Part shown: piece by piece, positions 18,849-27,377 of the stretch
How the letters are laid out: every line of letters starts with the position of its first letter
How positions within the stretch are numbered: the first letter of the stretch is position 1
Origin: Coleofasciculus sp937127375
GTDB lineage: Bacteria > Cyanobacteriota > Cyanobacteriia > Cyanobacteriales > Coleofasciculaceae
Strand: one strand, 5' to 3'
Assembly (NCBI GenBank): GCA_040218875.1
Contig: JAVJQP010000161.1
DNA length: 64,000 nt
The notes under the pieces: generated by a model
The model's input: the letters and a program-made list of their open reading frames with translations, nothing else
Told to the model about the DNA's origin: nothing
Databases searched by the model: none
Program-made: the position numbers and the translations under genes

Positions 18849-18890
18849 ACGGAGTTTCGGCAATTATCTGACATCACGTACTTTGAGAAA

Positions 18891-18953
18891 AGGGCGAGTC
18901 GAGACAGGTTAATTCTCACATCATCTATTGATGCAGCGACTCGCCCCTACAAC
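18891..18953. repeat. Dispersed inverted repeat, family B unit 2 (AGGGCGAGTCG...CGACTCGCCCCTACA)
   Basis: Inverted arms AGGGCGAGTCG and CGACTCGCCC enclose a stretch containing AGACAGGTTAATT. A close copy lies at 55441-55505. The 3' arm ends CCCCTACA like other repeats in the window, suggesting a shared insertion or amplification mechanism. Confidence 0.7.
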
Positions 18954-18983
18954 CAAAAACAAGGTTAAGTCAAGAATAATGAT

Positions 18984-20240
18984 CTACTGATTAAATACCA
19001 TCGCTGGATCAAGGCGCGTCACTTTCTGAATCGCGAAAATAGCTGAACCGACGCACATTCCCACCGTTATCGCCAAAACTGCGATCGCGGATAGGGGGGT
19101 AATCAGAATCACAATTCCCTGAGTTGCTGATGTCCACAGGGCTACACTGTAGCAGAGGAGCATGGCGGGGAGATAACCGAGAACCGACATCCACAGCGCC
19201 TGTTCAATAATTACGCCGTAAATTCGCCAATCTGACGCGCCAATGGCTTTAAGTGTGCCAAACTCGGTAATATGGTCAGAGACCGAGGAATAAAGAATTT
19301 GACCGACAATAATTACACCAACCACAACACCAACCACCGCGCCCAATCCTAAGATAAAGCCAATTCCAGTTCGTTGTTGCCAAAAGTCTTGATTCTTTTT
19401 AATAAATTCCTGGCGAGTATAGGTACTGACATTGGGTAATGCTTTCTCTAATCGTGCTTTCAGTTGTGATAAATCCTGATTGGGTTCTGCCGCAATTAAA
19501 ACATATTGAATGAGATCAGAGGCGACTAATGGATTCGGTGGCGGTGGCGGTTGATTGCGGAGTTCTGCTTCCGATACTCTCGAATAAGTATTGGTACAAA
19601 TTAAATCCTCAGAACCTGACGGCAATTTACAAGATAATTCCGACTTTTGACCCGATTTTAAGAAAGCATTCGCACTGGTTAGGGAAGTAAACATGAAGGA
19701 ATTGGACACAATCGAGGCGTTCGCTTGTGTGAACCCTACCACTTTGGCGGGCAAGGAATTCACTTGGGCAATATCCCCAATCTGTTGAATATTTAGAGAA
19801 TCTTGGTTGGTTGCATCGACGATAATGTTATAGGGTTCAGATAAGTCCCCCACATCGCCTTGAACGAGATTGATTGGTTGAAATAGTTGCCCATTGGGGT
19901 CAAATCCCACTACCCTTACCCGGGTAATTTCCCCTTGGGGTGGATTCCACAACGCGCCACTAAAAATCAGGGCTTCAGCTTTAGCCACGCCTTCCACCTG
20001 ACGGGCGGAGATAACATGGGATAAGGGAATGGGTAGTGTCAGTTCAACTTGCACCAATTTATCTGATGCGACCCAAATATCTGCATTAGAATTGTAAATT
20101 AATTGAGCGGTGGATTGGGTAAATCCATTAAAAATACCCGTTTGCAACGTGACTAAACTCACCGCAAACATAATTCCAGCTTGGGCGACTAAAAAGCGGG
20201 GAATGTCTTCAAGTAAGTTTTTTCGGGCAAGAGAAACCAT
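18984..20240 (-). CDS. ABC exporter permease, DevC-like (FtsX/MacB superfamily)
   Basis: 418 residues. A first membrane segment (about 13-38, FLVAQAGIMFAVSLVTLQTG) precedes a long periplasmic domain (about 45-285), then three C-terminal segments around 290-315, 340-370 and 385-405, the FtsX/MacB topology. VGQILYSSVSDHITEFGTLKAIG is the FtsX-type core and matches the DevC permeases that, with DevA ATPase and DevB adaptor, export envelope components in cyanobacteria. No ATPase or membrane-fusion gene adjoins it here, so the complex would be assembled from genes elsewhere. A proline run NQPPPPPNP sits in the periplasmic loop. Export substrate unknown. Confidence 0.85.
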   Translation of the reverse strand: MVSLARKNLLEDIPRFLVAQAGIMFAVSLVTLQTGIFNGFTQSTAQLIYNSNADIWVASDKLVQVELTLPIPLSHVISARQVEGVAKAEALIFSGALWNPPQGEITRVRVVGFDPNGQLFQPINLVQGDVGDLSEPYNIIVDATNQDSLNIQQIGDIAQVNSLPAKVVGFTQANASIVSNSFMFTSLTSANAFLKSGQKSELSCKLPSGSEDLICTNTYSRVSEAELRNQPPPPPNPLVASDLIQYVLIAAEPNQDLSQLKARLEKALPNVSTYTRQEFIKKNQDFWQQRTGIGFILGLGAVVGVVVGVIIVGQILYSSVSDHITEFGTLKAIGASDWRIYGVIIEQALWMSVLGYLPAMLLCYSVALWTSATQGIVILITPLSAIAVLAITVGMCVGSAIFAIQKVTRLDPAMVFNQ

Positions 20241-20280
20241 TTTCGTGTATTGGTTGTTTAGAATCTCTGGGAAAATTTGG

Positions 20281-20344
20281 TCGGGGCGGGTTTAGTTGCA
20301 TTTGGGTGAGGGAAGAAACGATAATAGTCAAACCCGCCCCTACA
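20281..20344. repeat. Dispersed inverted repeat, family A (GGGGCGGGTTTAGT...AAACCCGCCCCTACA)
   Basis: Arms GGGGCGGGTTTAGT and AAACCCGCCCCTACA flank a centre containing AACGATAATAGT. Relatives lie at 20661-20775 (with an insertion) and 58613-58675. The element sits between genes only, as expected of a MITE or REP-like sequence. Confidence 0.7.
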
Positions 20345-20355
20345 TAAAAACGTTC

Positions 20356-20646
20356 TCATGCTTCATCTTCGGAGGGCCACAGCAAGCGAACAGCCATTAA
20401 TGCGAAACCCACCGCCGCGATCGCTTTGAGAATTCGCACCGGGAACAGTTGCGCGACGCCTCCCCCTGCTAATACGCCAATCAACGTGGCTAATAGCAAT
20501 GCGGCTACAGCCCCCAAGAATACCGCACGAGGCGACTTGAGGCTACCCCCAAGCGCGATCGCCGCCAGTTGGCTTTTGTCACCAATTTCGGCTAAAAATA
20601 CAGTAATGAAGCTTAATCCTAGTAATTGCCAATCCATAATCTTCAA
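20356..20646 (-). CDS. GDT1/UPF0016 half-protein, manganese exporter subunit type
   Basis: 96 residues with three membrane segments and one copy of the family motif, FLAEIGDKSQLAAIAL (E-x-G-D-K-S/T). GDT1 proteins (yeast Gdt1p, human TMEM165, Synechocystis Mnx) are cation exchangers for Mn2+ and possibly Ca2+ and are built of two such halves. Here the halves are separate genes, as reported for other cyanobacteria where paired hemi-exchangers act together. The other half is the next gene upstream on the same strand (20788-21219), 141 bases away, with a repeat in between. Likely role: clearing excess manganese from the cytoplasm, either outward or into thylakoids. Confidence 0.92.
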   Translation of the reverse strand: MKIMDWQLLGLSFITVFLAEIGDKSQLAAIALGGSLKSPRAVFLGAVAALLLATLIGVLAGGGVAQLFPVRILKAIAAVGFALMAVRLLWPSEDEA

Positions 20647-20660
20647 AACTCTCTGATTCA

Positions 20661-20775
20661 GTCGGGGCTGGTTTCGTCACATCTGGGTGCAAAGAAAACG
20701 ATAGTGGTTTCATCCCTCGGTTAAAACGCGAGGGAACCTGCACCATCGCTATCCTGTAAAACCCGCCCCTACACA
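20661..20775. repeat. Dispersed inverted repeat, family A, longer variant
   Basis: It begins GGGGCTGGTTTCGTCACAT and ends AAACCCGCCCCTAC, matching the ends of the element at 20281-20344 but with extra central sequence including a second small inverted repeat (CCTCGGTTAAAACGCGAGG). It separates the two GDT1 half-genes. Confidence 0.6.
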
Positions 20776-20787
20776 CTCCAAATTGTT

Positions 20788-21219
20788 TCATCCGAGTTGC
20801 ACCACATCCCACAGCAGCATAACGGAAATGAAGAGTAATAATGTCCCGGCGGCGGTTTCCAGGGTTTTGGGCGGTAAACGCTTGGCTAACCAGGTTCCCA
20901 GTAAGACACCGATTAAACTGGTGGTAATTAGTGCGATCGCGGCACCTGTAAACACAATCCACGGGGATTGAGATTCTGCACTGATCAGCAGGGTAGCCAG
21001 TTGGGTTTTATCGCCAATCTCAGCCAGAAAAATGGTTAGGAAGGTGGAACTAAAGATACCCCATATCCCCCGTTGGCGCTTGACGATGGGACGCAAACTG
21101 TTCGGAGTGGGGGAAATTGGTAACTCAGACGGATCAGAGACATCTTTGGGGGCTGGATTCATCAATGAAAAGGGTGCTGTCAGAACAAAACCGACGATGG
21201 GCAAGGAAGATAGTTTCAC
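20788..21219 (-). CDS. GDT1/UPF0016 half-protein, partner of the adjacent copy
   Basis: 143 residues from a GTG start; an internal ATG near 21162 (MNPAPKDVSD) is possible. After an extended N-terminus of about 50 residues come three membrane segments with one motif, FLAEIGDKTQLATLLI. Together with the downstream 96-residue half this reconstitutes the two-motif GDT1 exchanger. The two halves differ in loop sequence and length, so this looks like long-standing divergence of subunits rather than a recent duplication. The N-terminal extension has a hydrophobic start (LPIVGFVLTAPFSL) and could be an additional segment or signal anchor. Confidence 0.9.
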   Translation of the reverse strand: MKLSSLPIVGFVLTAPFSLMNPAPKDVSDPSELPISPTPNSLRPIVKRQRGIWGIFSSTFLTIFLAEIGDKTQLATLLISAESQSPWIVFTGAAIALITTSLIGVLLGTWLAKRLPPKTLETAAGTLLLFISVMLLWDVVQLG

Positions 21220-21372
21220 AGGGAGTTCCCAGTTTACGTCGATCTTTTTTCATATTCTATTCATCTTTGCAGAACTTTACAAATTTGACTATGAGAGTCG
21301 GTGTCTACTGGTCTACTTTCCTTCCTTGTCTCACCTGAACCCCAATCTTAAAAAACCTACCCTTGTGAGCCT

Positions 21373-23481
21373 CTACAGCCGTGGTAAAATTTCCGGTAAA
21401 AGCTGACCCGGTACCTTAGAAAGTGCCAGATTTTGCCCACTAATCCCTTGTTCCTGGTAGAACGTGCGAATCGTTTTAATGATATAGTCCAAAGAGGTTT
21501 GGTAAACATCCGATCGCGCCGCTACTCCCATACAAGCTTGAACATGCTGATGGAGGGCGGTTTGTAGATGGTGGGATTGATCCTCTTTTCCCCCACCCAA
21601 AGACGGTTCAGTGGCAAACTGATAATGGGCAAGTCCCAAATTATTCCGAGTGGCGATAACATCAAAATTAACTGATGTCGGCGGATGATTCTGCGCCAAT
21701 TCCTCGGCTAACGCGATCGCGACCTCATAAGCCGCGATACAATGGCGTAAATAGTCTGCCCGTCTCTGAGAGTCTTCCACACAGCGATCCGCCAGATGCC
21801 AATACGCCGTACCCAAATTATTCTGAGTCGCGGCACAGGCAGCCGGAGACACCTCTGGGGTACGATAAGTTAACGCATCTTTATAGGCTATCACCGCTAA
21901 CTCCAGCCAGGTTTCCGGTTGTTCATACTGTGCCAGATTCCAGTAAGCTGTGCCTAAATTATTTTGAATCATCGCCCAATTCGTCGCATTCGAGCGACTG
22001 TTGTAATAACACAGGGCTTCCGCATACGCCCCAATTGCTGCCTGTAAGTTATTGACAGGAGAGTGATGTTGTGCTAAATGCCAATACGCCGTACCTAAGT
22101 TATTTTGGGTAGAGGCATATTTAAGCGGGTCATTTTCTGGATTACGATAGTGTAACGCTTCTTCGTAGGCTCGAATCGAGAGTTCTAAGTTATCCGCGAC
22201 ATCGTTATAGCGAGCCAAATCCCCATAAGCTGCCCCTAAATTATTTTGGATCATGGCATAGGTGTGGGGCGCATCTTGAGCCGTTAATTTGGTTAATGCC
22301 AACTGATAAGCTTGAATCCCCTGTTCCAGATAAGATAGACGCATCCCTGTATCCTGGGGACAGCGGGAGAGCATCCAATAGAGATTCCCCAAATCATTCA
22401 GAACATCCGCCACGTAAGGCGAGGTATCATCTAACCATTGCAACGCCTGCTCATAAGCCTGAATCGCGATCGCTAAATTTTCTTCTGAGGTGTCTCCTTG
22501 TTCAATCGCATGACGGTAATGATTCCCCAGTTGTAAATACGCCTCAGCGGGCGACGCGGTTTGGGGAAGATCTGGGGCTTCCGTTGATGTGTCCGCAGGA
22601 TGGTGGGATGTGGGCGGATTTTGCGGCGGTAATGGTGTTTCTTCCATCTCAAAGTCCACAACCCCCAGCATCCCTTTACCATTCGGATTAGCATTAGACT
22701 TCCCGTTAGTCGGGACAATCAGGGGTTCAACCTCACCATTAGAGTCTCCATTGCTGCCTATACTATTCTGGAACAACTGCAAATCCAGAGTTTCGTCCAC
22801 TTCCTGGGTTAGCACCGTCTGCAAGGTTTCTTGGAACGAAGCCTCTGTTTCCTCTGTCTTGTCTATCTCCTCTTCCTCTGTCTCCTGAGTCATCACCGCC
22901 GTGGGAGAGGCTTCCGGTTGAGTCGCGCCAACAGGGGGAAGTGGTGTGGGTTCCCCTTCAAACTCGAATACCCCAGTACGCCACCGCCAAAATTCCGGTA
23001 CAGACTGGACAATGGAATGGAACCAAGGGCGGGGTAGCCAGAGTAACACATTGGCGTCTAACTGCGGCAAATAGCGCTCAATCGACTGTAAACGCCGGAG
23101 AAACAGTTGCTGTACTGTTGGAGATTGACGGGTTAAGCGTTCAACACCCAGGAGTTGGAAACAGGGAGGGGATGTGGCGATGGGAGAATGGCGATTTTGA
23201 GCTAACCAGGCAGCTATTTGGGCAAAGGGATGGGGATCATTGACATTAATGTTCAGGCTGACTAAATTAGTAGAGCCTGACCCCGTGGGTGGCGCGATCG
23301 CAGAGGTTGTCCCCAACTCCCCATGAAGTTTACCCGCCAGACGATTCCGCAGACTCAGATCATCACAAATCGCCACAAAAATTTGACGCCGTAGTCCGAG
23401 ACTCAGAGCAAGTTTCAAGCGTTTATAGATTTGCCGATTCCAGCTCGAAATTTTATGGGCAACAGTATCCGTTACAGTCAT
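21373..23481 (-). CDS. Tetratricopeptide-repeat protein with cyanobacterial N-terminal domain
   Basis: 702 residues. The N-terminal 190 or so (KLALSLGLRRQIFVAICDD, then FQLLGVERLTRQSPTVQQLFLRRLQ) look like a degenerate ATPase-type domain without a clear Walker A. A low-complexity acidic linker (about 195-310) follows. The C-terminal half is about seven TPR-like units of roughly 45 residues, each with a variant of NNLGTAYWHLAQ. The repeats are typical protein-interaction scaffolds. Neighbours give no functional hint. The architecture recurs in cyanobacterial hypothetical proteins; role unknown. Confidence 0.85.
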   Translation of the reverse strand: MTVTDTVAHKISSWNRQIYKRLKLALSLGLRRQIFVAICDDLSLRNRLAGKLHGELGTTSAIAPPTGSGSTNLVSLNINVNDPHPFAQIAAWLAQNRHSPIATSPPCFQLLGVERLTRQSPTVQQLFLRRLQSIERYLPQLDANVLLWLPRPWFHSIVQSVPEFWRWRTGVFEFEGEPTPLPPVGATQPEASPTAVMTQETEEEEIDKTEETEASFQETLQTVLTQEVDETLDLQLFQNSIGSNGDSNGEVEPLIVPTNGKSNANPNGKGMLGVVDFEMEETPLPPQNPPTSHHPADTSTEAPDLPQTASPAEAYLQLGNHYRHAIEQGDTSEENLAIAIQAYEQALQWLDDTSPYVADVLNDLGNLYWMLSRCPQDTGMRLSYLEQGIQAYQLALTKLTAQDAPHTYAMIQNNLGAAYGDLARYNDVADNLELSIRAYEEALHYRNPENDPLKYASTQNNLGTAYWHLAQHHSPVNNLQAAIGAYAEALCYYNSRSNATNWAMIQNNLGTAYWNLAQYEQPETWLELAVIAYKDALTYRTPEVSPAACAATQNNLGTAYWHLADRCVEDSQRRADYLRHCIAAYEVAIALAEELAQNHPPTSVNFDVIATRNNLGLAHYQFATEPSLGGGKEDQSHHLQTALHQHVQACMGVAARSDVYQTSLDYIIKTIRTFYQEQGISGQNLALSKVPGQLLPEILPRL

Positions 23482-23901
23482 GCTGAGAGAGTCCAGGAGC
23501 GTCAGGCAACAATAGGATGAGATTTAGGGGGAAGACTTGATCGTAACAACGAGTACCGATTAGTGCGACTTGGGCAGAATCGCGATAAAACCTGAATGAT
23601 GAACAATAAGAAAATCGCAATTTTAGAGGATGTTTTAGGTTTACCTACCTACTCGTTGCATAATCAGTAGTTGAGAGTAATCTTACTATGACTCTTCCTA
23701 CTATTGTTGCCTAATTCAGGACTTATTGGGTAATACTCAAGGCGTCAGGGAAAGCGGTATACCTCCAAGTACCAAAGAGCTTCCCATAGCTGTCGTCATC
23801 AAAAACTTTACGTCATACTGGGTTCCCTACTTATCCGTTTGGTGAAGGGTTGTCTGATTATTGACAGCAGATTCTAATCGAGCCGTTTCTAACCAAGAGA
23901 T
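23482..23901. other. Intergenic region upstream of the TPR gene
   Basis: 420 bases, AT-rich near 23590-23700, with no convincing frame or RNA. Presumably carries the leftward TPR promoter and the 3' end of the neighbouring gene's transcript. Confidence 0.4.
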
Positions 23902-24507
23902 TTAATCAAAAAGTCCGATGAGAATTTGGGTGAGTTGTTCTAGGTCGTCGGGCACCCGATATAACGTAATGTCTTGGGTGATGCGATGTTCGGTTCTCTC
24001 TATTTTGCCAAATCGCCAAGCATCTCCCATCGTAACAGCACCGTAGAGAATGTTTTGTTCTTCAACTTGGGTTAATGCTATCAGTTCTACGGCTAACTGC
24101 GTAAAACCTCTAGTCAAGTCATCATGTTTCGCCTCAACCACAATCAGACCTGTCTTCCCCCGCACAAGGTAGTCCAGGTTACCTTTGAGCCAATGATTCA
24201 CAGTTAGAGGGTATTCAATACGAATTTGGCACTGGCATAACCGGGCAACTTCTAGCAGTACAGGAAAGACCAAAGCTTCCCGCCGCGCCGCTTCGTTACT
24301 CAAGCTGGTTAATAGGAGAGTGTCCTCTAGCCGCTGCTGCAATGCTGGGAGTTGGTCAAGTTGCTTTTGAGACAGGGGTAAAGATAGACGTGACTTGTGA
24401 AGGGTGTAATCAAACTCGGCAAGAATATCCTCTGCCTCGTAAGGCATCTGGAAATAAGATCGGAAGGTATAGGATTGTCCTTCTTGTAGAATTTTGGTCT
24501 TTGGCAT
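23902..24507 (-). CDS. Hypothetical protein with PD-(D/E)XK-like nuclease core
   Basis: 201 residues. The middle reads GNLDYLVRGKTGLIVVEAKHDD (about 120-141): an Asp after a turn, then a hydrophobic strand ending E-A-K, the D...ExK signature of the restriction-endonuclease fold. It continues with RGFTQLAVELIAL, a helix often seen after the core in DUF-type cyanobacterial members. The N-terminal part is helical. No methyltransferase or other partner is adjacent, so a restriction role is not supported. Function unknown; the fold assignment is a pattern-level inference. Confidence 0.75.
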   Translation of the reverse strand: MPKTKILQEGQSYTFRSYFQMPYEAEDILAEFDYTLHKSRLSLPLSQKQLDQLPALQQRLEDTLLLTSLSNEAARREALVFPVLLEVARLCQCQIRIEYPLTVNHWLKGNLDYLVRGKTGLIVVEAKHDDLTRGFTQLAVELIALTQVEEQNILYGAVTMGDAWRFGKIERTEHRITQDITLYRVPDDLEQLTQILIGLFD

Positions 24508-24620
24508 GGGCGGCTTGTCCTTTTGATGTCATCCCAATTCTAATCAGATGGGTAAAACAACAACTGATACCAAGTTGCAGTCTAAGGTAGAACCTGCCTT
24601 GGTACTGCTATACCTTCAGA

Positions 24621-24649
24621 CCCCCTCCACAGGTAACCTGTGGAGGGGG
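24621..24649. terminator. Near-perfect 14-bp inverted repeat downstream of rpsF
   Basis: CCCCCTCCACAGGT and its exact complement are separated by one base, giving a very stable hairpin or cruciform. It lies about 120 bases past the rpsF stop codon on the minus strand. No T-run follows, so it may stabilise or process an mRNA end rather than act as a classical intrinsic terminator. Confidence 0.5.
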
Positions 24650-24769
24650 GTACTTGGGTCGCTATCTTAGGAAAGCTAAGGGACTTGCGACTTAATCATG
24701 TACCAAGGAAGCTTGGCTGAGTTCATGAATTCAGCTTGCCTCACTGGTACTTTATTTTTACGCCGCTCC

Positions 24770-25099
24770 CTAAGCTTCTACTTCCACCGGTTCGGGTTGG
24801 GGTTCGGGGGGAAGTTCCTGTTTCAGCGTCAGATAACGAATCACCTCATCTCCATAGCGCATCGCTCGCTGAAGCTGAGCCACATGAGTCGGGGGCGCTT
24901 TATAGTTCATTTGGATATAGACGCCTTCGCGGTGTCTGTCGATGGGATAAGCCAAACGACGCTTACCACGATGTTGGATGTCAATCTCCTCACCGCCTTG
25001 CTCTTGCAGGAGATCTTTATACTTGGTCACAGCTTGGTTAACCTGCTCCTCTGACATATCAGGACGCAGGATGTACATCATTTCGTAACTATCGCTCAC
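24770..25099 (-). CDS. rpsF: 30S ribosomal protein S6
   Basis: 109 residues from a GTG start at 25099, which has AAGGAG about 9 bases upstream. YEMMYILRPDMSEEQVNQ, HRGKRRLAYPI and EGVYIQMNYKAPP are S6 landmarks. It binds 16S rRNA with S18 on the small-subunit platform. The acidic/proline tail PPEPQPEPVEVEA is a normal cyanobacterial variation. rpsR and other ribosomal genes are not adjacent. Confidence 0.97.
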   Translation of the reverse strand: MSDSYEMMYILRPDMSEEQVNQAVTKYKDLLQEQGGEEIDIQHRGKRRLAYPIDRHREGVYIQMNYKAPPTHVAQLQRAMRYGDEVIRYLTLKQELPPEPQPEPVEVEA

Positions 25100-25395
25100 A
25101 AATGGTCTTCTCCTTATGGACAGTTGGGCTTCTTTTGCTGATTCGAGATAGCCATGGCTTTTAATCGGGAGGCTACCCCAGTCACAGAAGCAAGGATTCG
25201 AGCTGACTTAACCGCTCTATTCTATGCCTGATCTGGGTTTTTTCCTACTTCTAGGCTTGAGGCAGACAATCCGCCCAGATGACACTCTTGCAATTTTACT
25301 ATTTTTTGGTATTAATTCTAGCTAGCTGCCAGGGTCAATCAAAATCCCATATCAGTAAAATGCTCTCATTCAATTACCAAGGAATCTCTAATATC

Positions 25396-26187
25396 ATGGC
25401 GCAGCGCTACGTCCGAATTAAAACGGCTCAAGGGCAAACCTACTATGGCTTGCTACAACTCAACCGCAGTATCCAAGTTTTAGATGCACCGCCGTGGCTA
25501 CAGGGTCAACCGACTGATCTGGAGTTAGCACCGGATAGTTATACATTGTTGGCTCCCTGTGCGCCATCCAAGATTGTCGCCGTTGGCAAAAACTATATGG
25601 ATCACGCCGTTGAAATGGGAACACCTGTTCCCCAAGAACCCTTGTTGTTTCTCAAACCACCGACAACCATAACGGCGGCGAATCGAGATATCCAGTTTCC
25701 ACCTCAGTCAAAACGGGTGGACTATGAGGGAGAGTTGGCGCTGGTTATTGGTGAACTCTGTGTAGACTGTACGCCCGAACAAGCCCAAGCAAAAATTTGG
25801 GGGTACACCATCGCCAACGATGTCACTGCTCGCGACTTACAAAAACAAGACGGTCAATGGACGAGGGCAAAGGGTTTTAATACCTTTTGTCCTCTAGGAC
25901 CTTGGATTGTGCGGGAGTTGAGTGCTGGGGCGAAGTTGCAGACGTTTTTAAACGATGCGCCGGAACCTGTACAATCGACATCCATTGATCAAATGGTATT
26001 TGCCCCGGACTTCTTAGTCTCCTATATTTCTCAGATTATGACCCTGCTTCCTGGGGACGTAATCCTGACCGGTACGCCACGAGGGATTGGGCACTTGCAA
26101 ATCGGCGATCGCGTCCGTGTGGAAATTGAGGGAATTGGTCATTTAGAAAACACCGTTGTCCCCCGTTCTGCACCCGTCACCCTTTAA
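25396..26187 (+). CDS. Fumarylacetoacetate hydrolase family protein
   Basis: 263 residues from the ATG at 25396 (MAQRYVRIKTAQG); the frame is open further upstream, but that part does not resemble the family. The core PSKIVAVGKNYMDHAVEMG, the metal-binding DYEGELALVIG (E and E/D ligands), GYTIANDVTARDLQ and LLPGDVILTGTPRGIG are the FAH-superfamily blocks. Members are Mg2+-dependent C-C hydrolases, decarboxylases or tautomerases on 2-oxo acids (YcgM-like, including oxaloacetate tautomerase or acylpyruvase activities). Exact substrate not determinable. Confidence 0.93.
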   Translation: MAQRYVRIKTAQGQTYYGLLQLNRSIQVLDAPPWLQGQPTDLELAPDSYTLLAPCAPSKIVAVGKNYMDHAVEMGTPVPQEPLLFLKPPTTITAANRDIQFPPQSKRVDYEGELALVIGELCVDCTPEQAQAKIWGYTIANDVTARDLQKQDGQWTRAKGFNTFCPLGPWIVRELSAGAKLQTFLNDAPEPVQSTSIDQMVFAPDFLVSYISQIMTLLPGDVILTGTPRGIGHLQIGDRVRVEIEGIGHLENTVVPRSAPVTL

Positions 26188-26295
26188 CCACGGATCAGGC
26201 AGACAAGGGAAATTTTTGCCTTTTTTATCTAGGGCTAAGTCGGTCGATGGAAATAAACTTAACGGGGTGAGGTTTGTAAATAGCCTTCCCACCCT

Positions 26296-26338
26296 AACCA
26301 ATGACCAATGACCAATGACCAATGACCAATGACCAATC
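26296..26338. repeat. Short tandem repeat, about 6 copies of heptamer ATGACCA
   Basis: Perfect heptamer tandem array immediately past the stop of the Tic20-like gene. Heptameric repeats of this kind (STRRs) are common between genes of filamentous cyanobacteria and vary in copy number. Confidence 0.9.
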
Positions 26339-26813
26339 ATCGAACTTGGGCGTAAACCGCTTCCGAAAGTGTGGGAATTTCGGCGTAGCGCCCCAGCAAT
26401 GACTGAACTATCCCGTAGCCGCAAGCCGCCAGCGTACCTAAAAAGATCACGTTGAATAGGGTTTCTATGAAAAAGTTCGCTCCCAATCCTTGTCCGAGAA
26501 TCCTCATGGCAAAACTACATAGAACCAAGAGAATATCTAAAAGAATTGCCTGCATCGTATTAAAACGAATAAAGTGGGCAATCCTTTCATTCCTGACAAC
26601 GGCTAAAAATAAGACAAAGAAAAGAATCAGTCCCGCAAATGGAATTGTGCTTTGAATGAAAATTAAAGGAGAGAGCGGTACAAGAATAATATTTAGGACA
26701 GGAAACTGTCTGAGTAGAAAAACACCAAACGGCAGTGCGTACAATAAAGGCAGCAGATAGGGCAGCGCTGCAAAAATTCGATCTTTAACTGTTGTTGAGC
26801 CGCGCCAAGTCAT
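26337..26813 (-). CDS. Tic20-family membrane protein
   Basis: 158 residues with four membrane segments. RIFAALPYLLPLLYALPFGV and FIRFNTMQAILLDILLVL are diagnostic of the Tic20 family, the cyanobacterial relatives of a chloroplast inner-envelope protein translocon subunit. In cyanobacteria the role is not settled; a channel or translocation role is inferred from plants. Upstream 26814-26952 shows an SD-like AAGGAGAAGC just before the ATG. Confidence 0.88.
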   Translation of the reverse strand: MTWRGSTTVKDRIFAALPYLLPLLYALPFGVFLLRQFPVLNIILVPLSPLIFIQSTIPFAGLILFFVLFLAVVRNERIAHFIRFNTMQAILLDILLVLCSFAMRILGQGLGANFFIETLFNVIFLGTLAACGYGIVQSLLGRYAEIPTLSEAVYAQVR

Positions 26814-26952
26814 CGTTGCTTCTCCTTTTCGGGTGGTTCAAATCGCTATCTAACTATTTTCAGGATAACGTAGGTGACCCATTGTTATGGGTTTTATTTA
26901 AGGACGATTTCGGACTCGGACAGTAGTTCAGTTTATTGTCCCAGATGATAAA

Positions 26953-27150
26953 CTATTCAAGGTTAGCGATGCGGAAACCCATTTCGCACTCATATTGCTC
27001 CGGTTGATGGGGTGTGAGTTTACGAATGGCATGACCACATCCCAGCTTACCCCGACGCCAACGGGGTTGACCCTTGCTGTCAGCCAGCAAACAGCTTTGA
27101 CAAACTTGAGTCGGGGAGAAAATTTGCTCTTCGGTAAGGATAACTAACAT
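26953..27150 (-). CDS. Small Cys-rich protein, cyanobacterial hypothetical
   Basis: 65 residues, MLVILTEEQIFSP start. Cysteines in VCQSCLLAD, KLGCGHAI and YECEMGF give a C-x2-C...C...C pattern compatible with a small zinc or iron-sulfur site. No named family recognised. It is a single gene between tic20-like and glyA. Confidence 0.7.
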   Translation of the reverse strand: MLVILTEEQIFSPTQVCQSCLLADSKGQPRWRRGKLGCGHAIRKLTPHQPEQYECEMGFRIANLE

Positions 27151-27377
27151 AGAACGCCTCCGGTTAATTCCACTAGAGCGCTGATCCCATGATAATTTAC
27201 GTCTTTAGCTAGAGGCTCTTTATCAACACAGAGCTTAACTTTCATCCATTGGATACTTACCTCTGAGAAACGCAGGGGAGATGGGTCAGGGTTTGAGCAA
27301 AGCAACGGCAACGGGCAATGTGGTAAAACGTTTATGAACCCAACTGGACGGCAAAGCATCGTAAGGGATTGACGGAC

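Noticed and set aside
22831..23486. Plus-strand frames of 65-100 codons opposite the TPR gene
   Set aside because: Antisense shadows of a long gene with clear TPR repeats.
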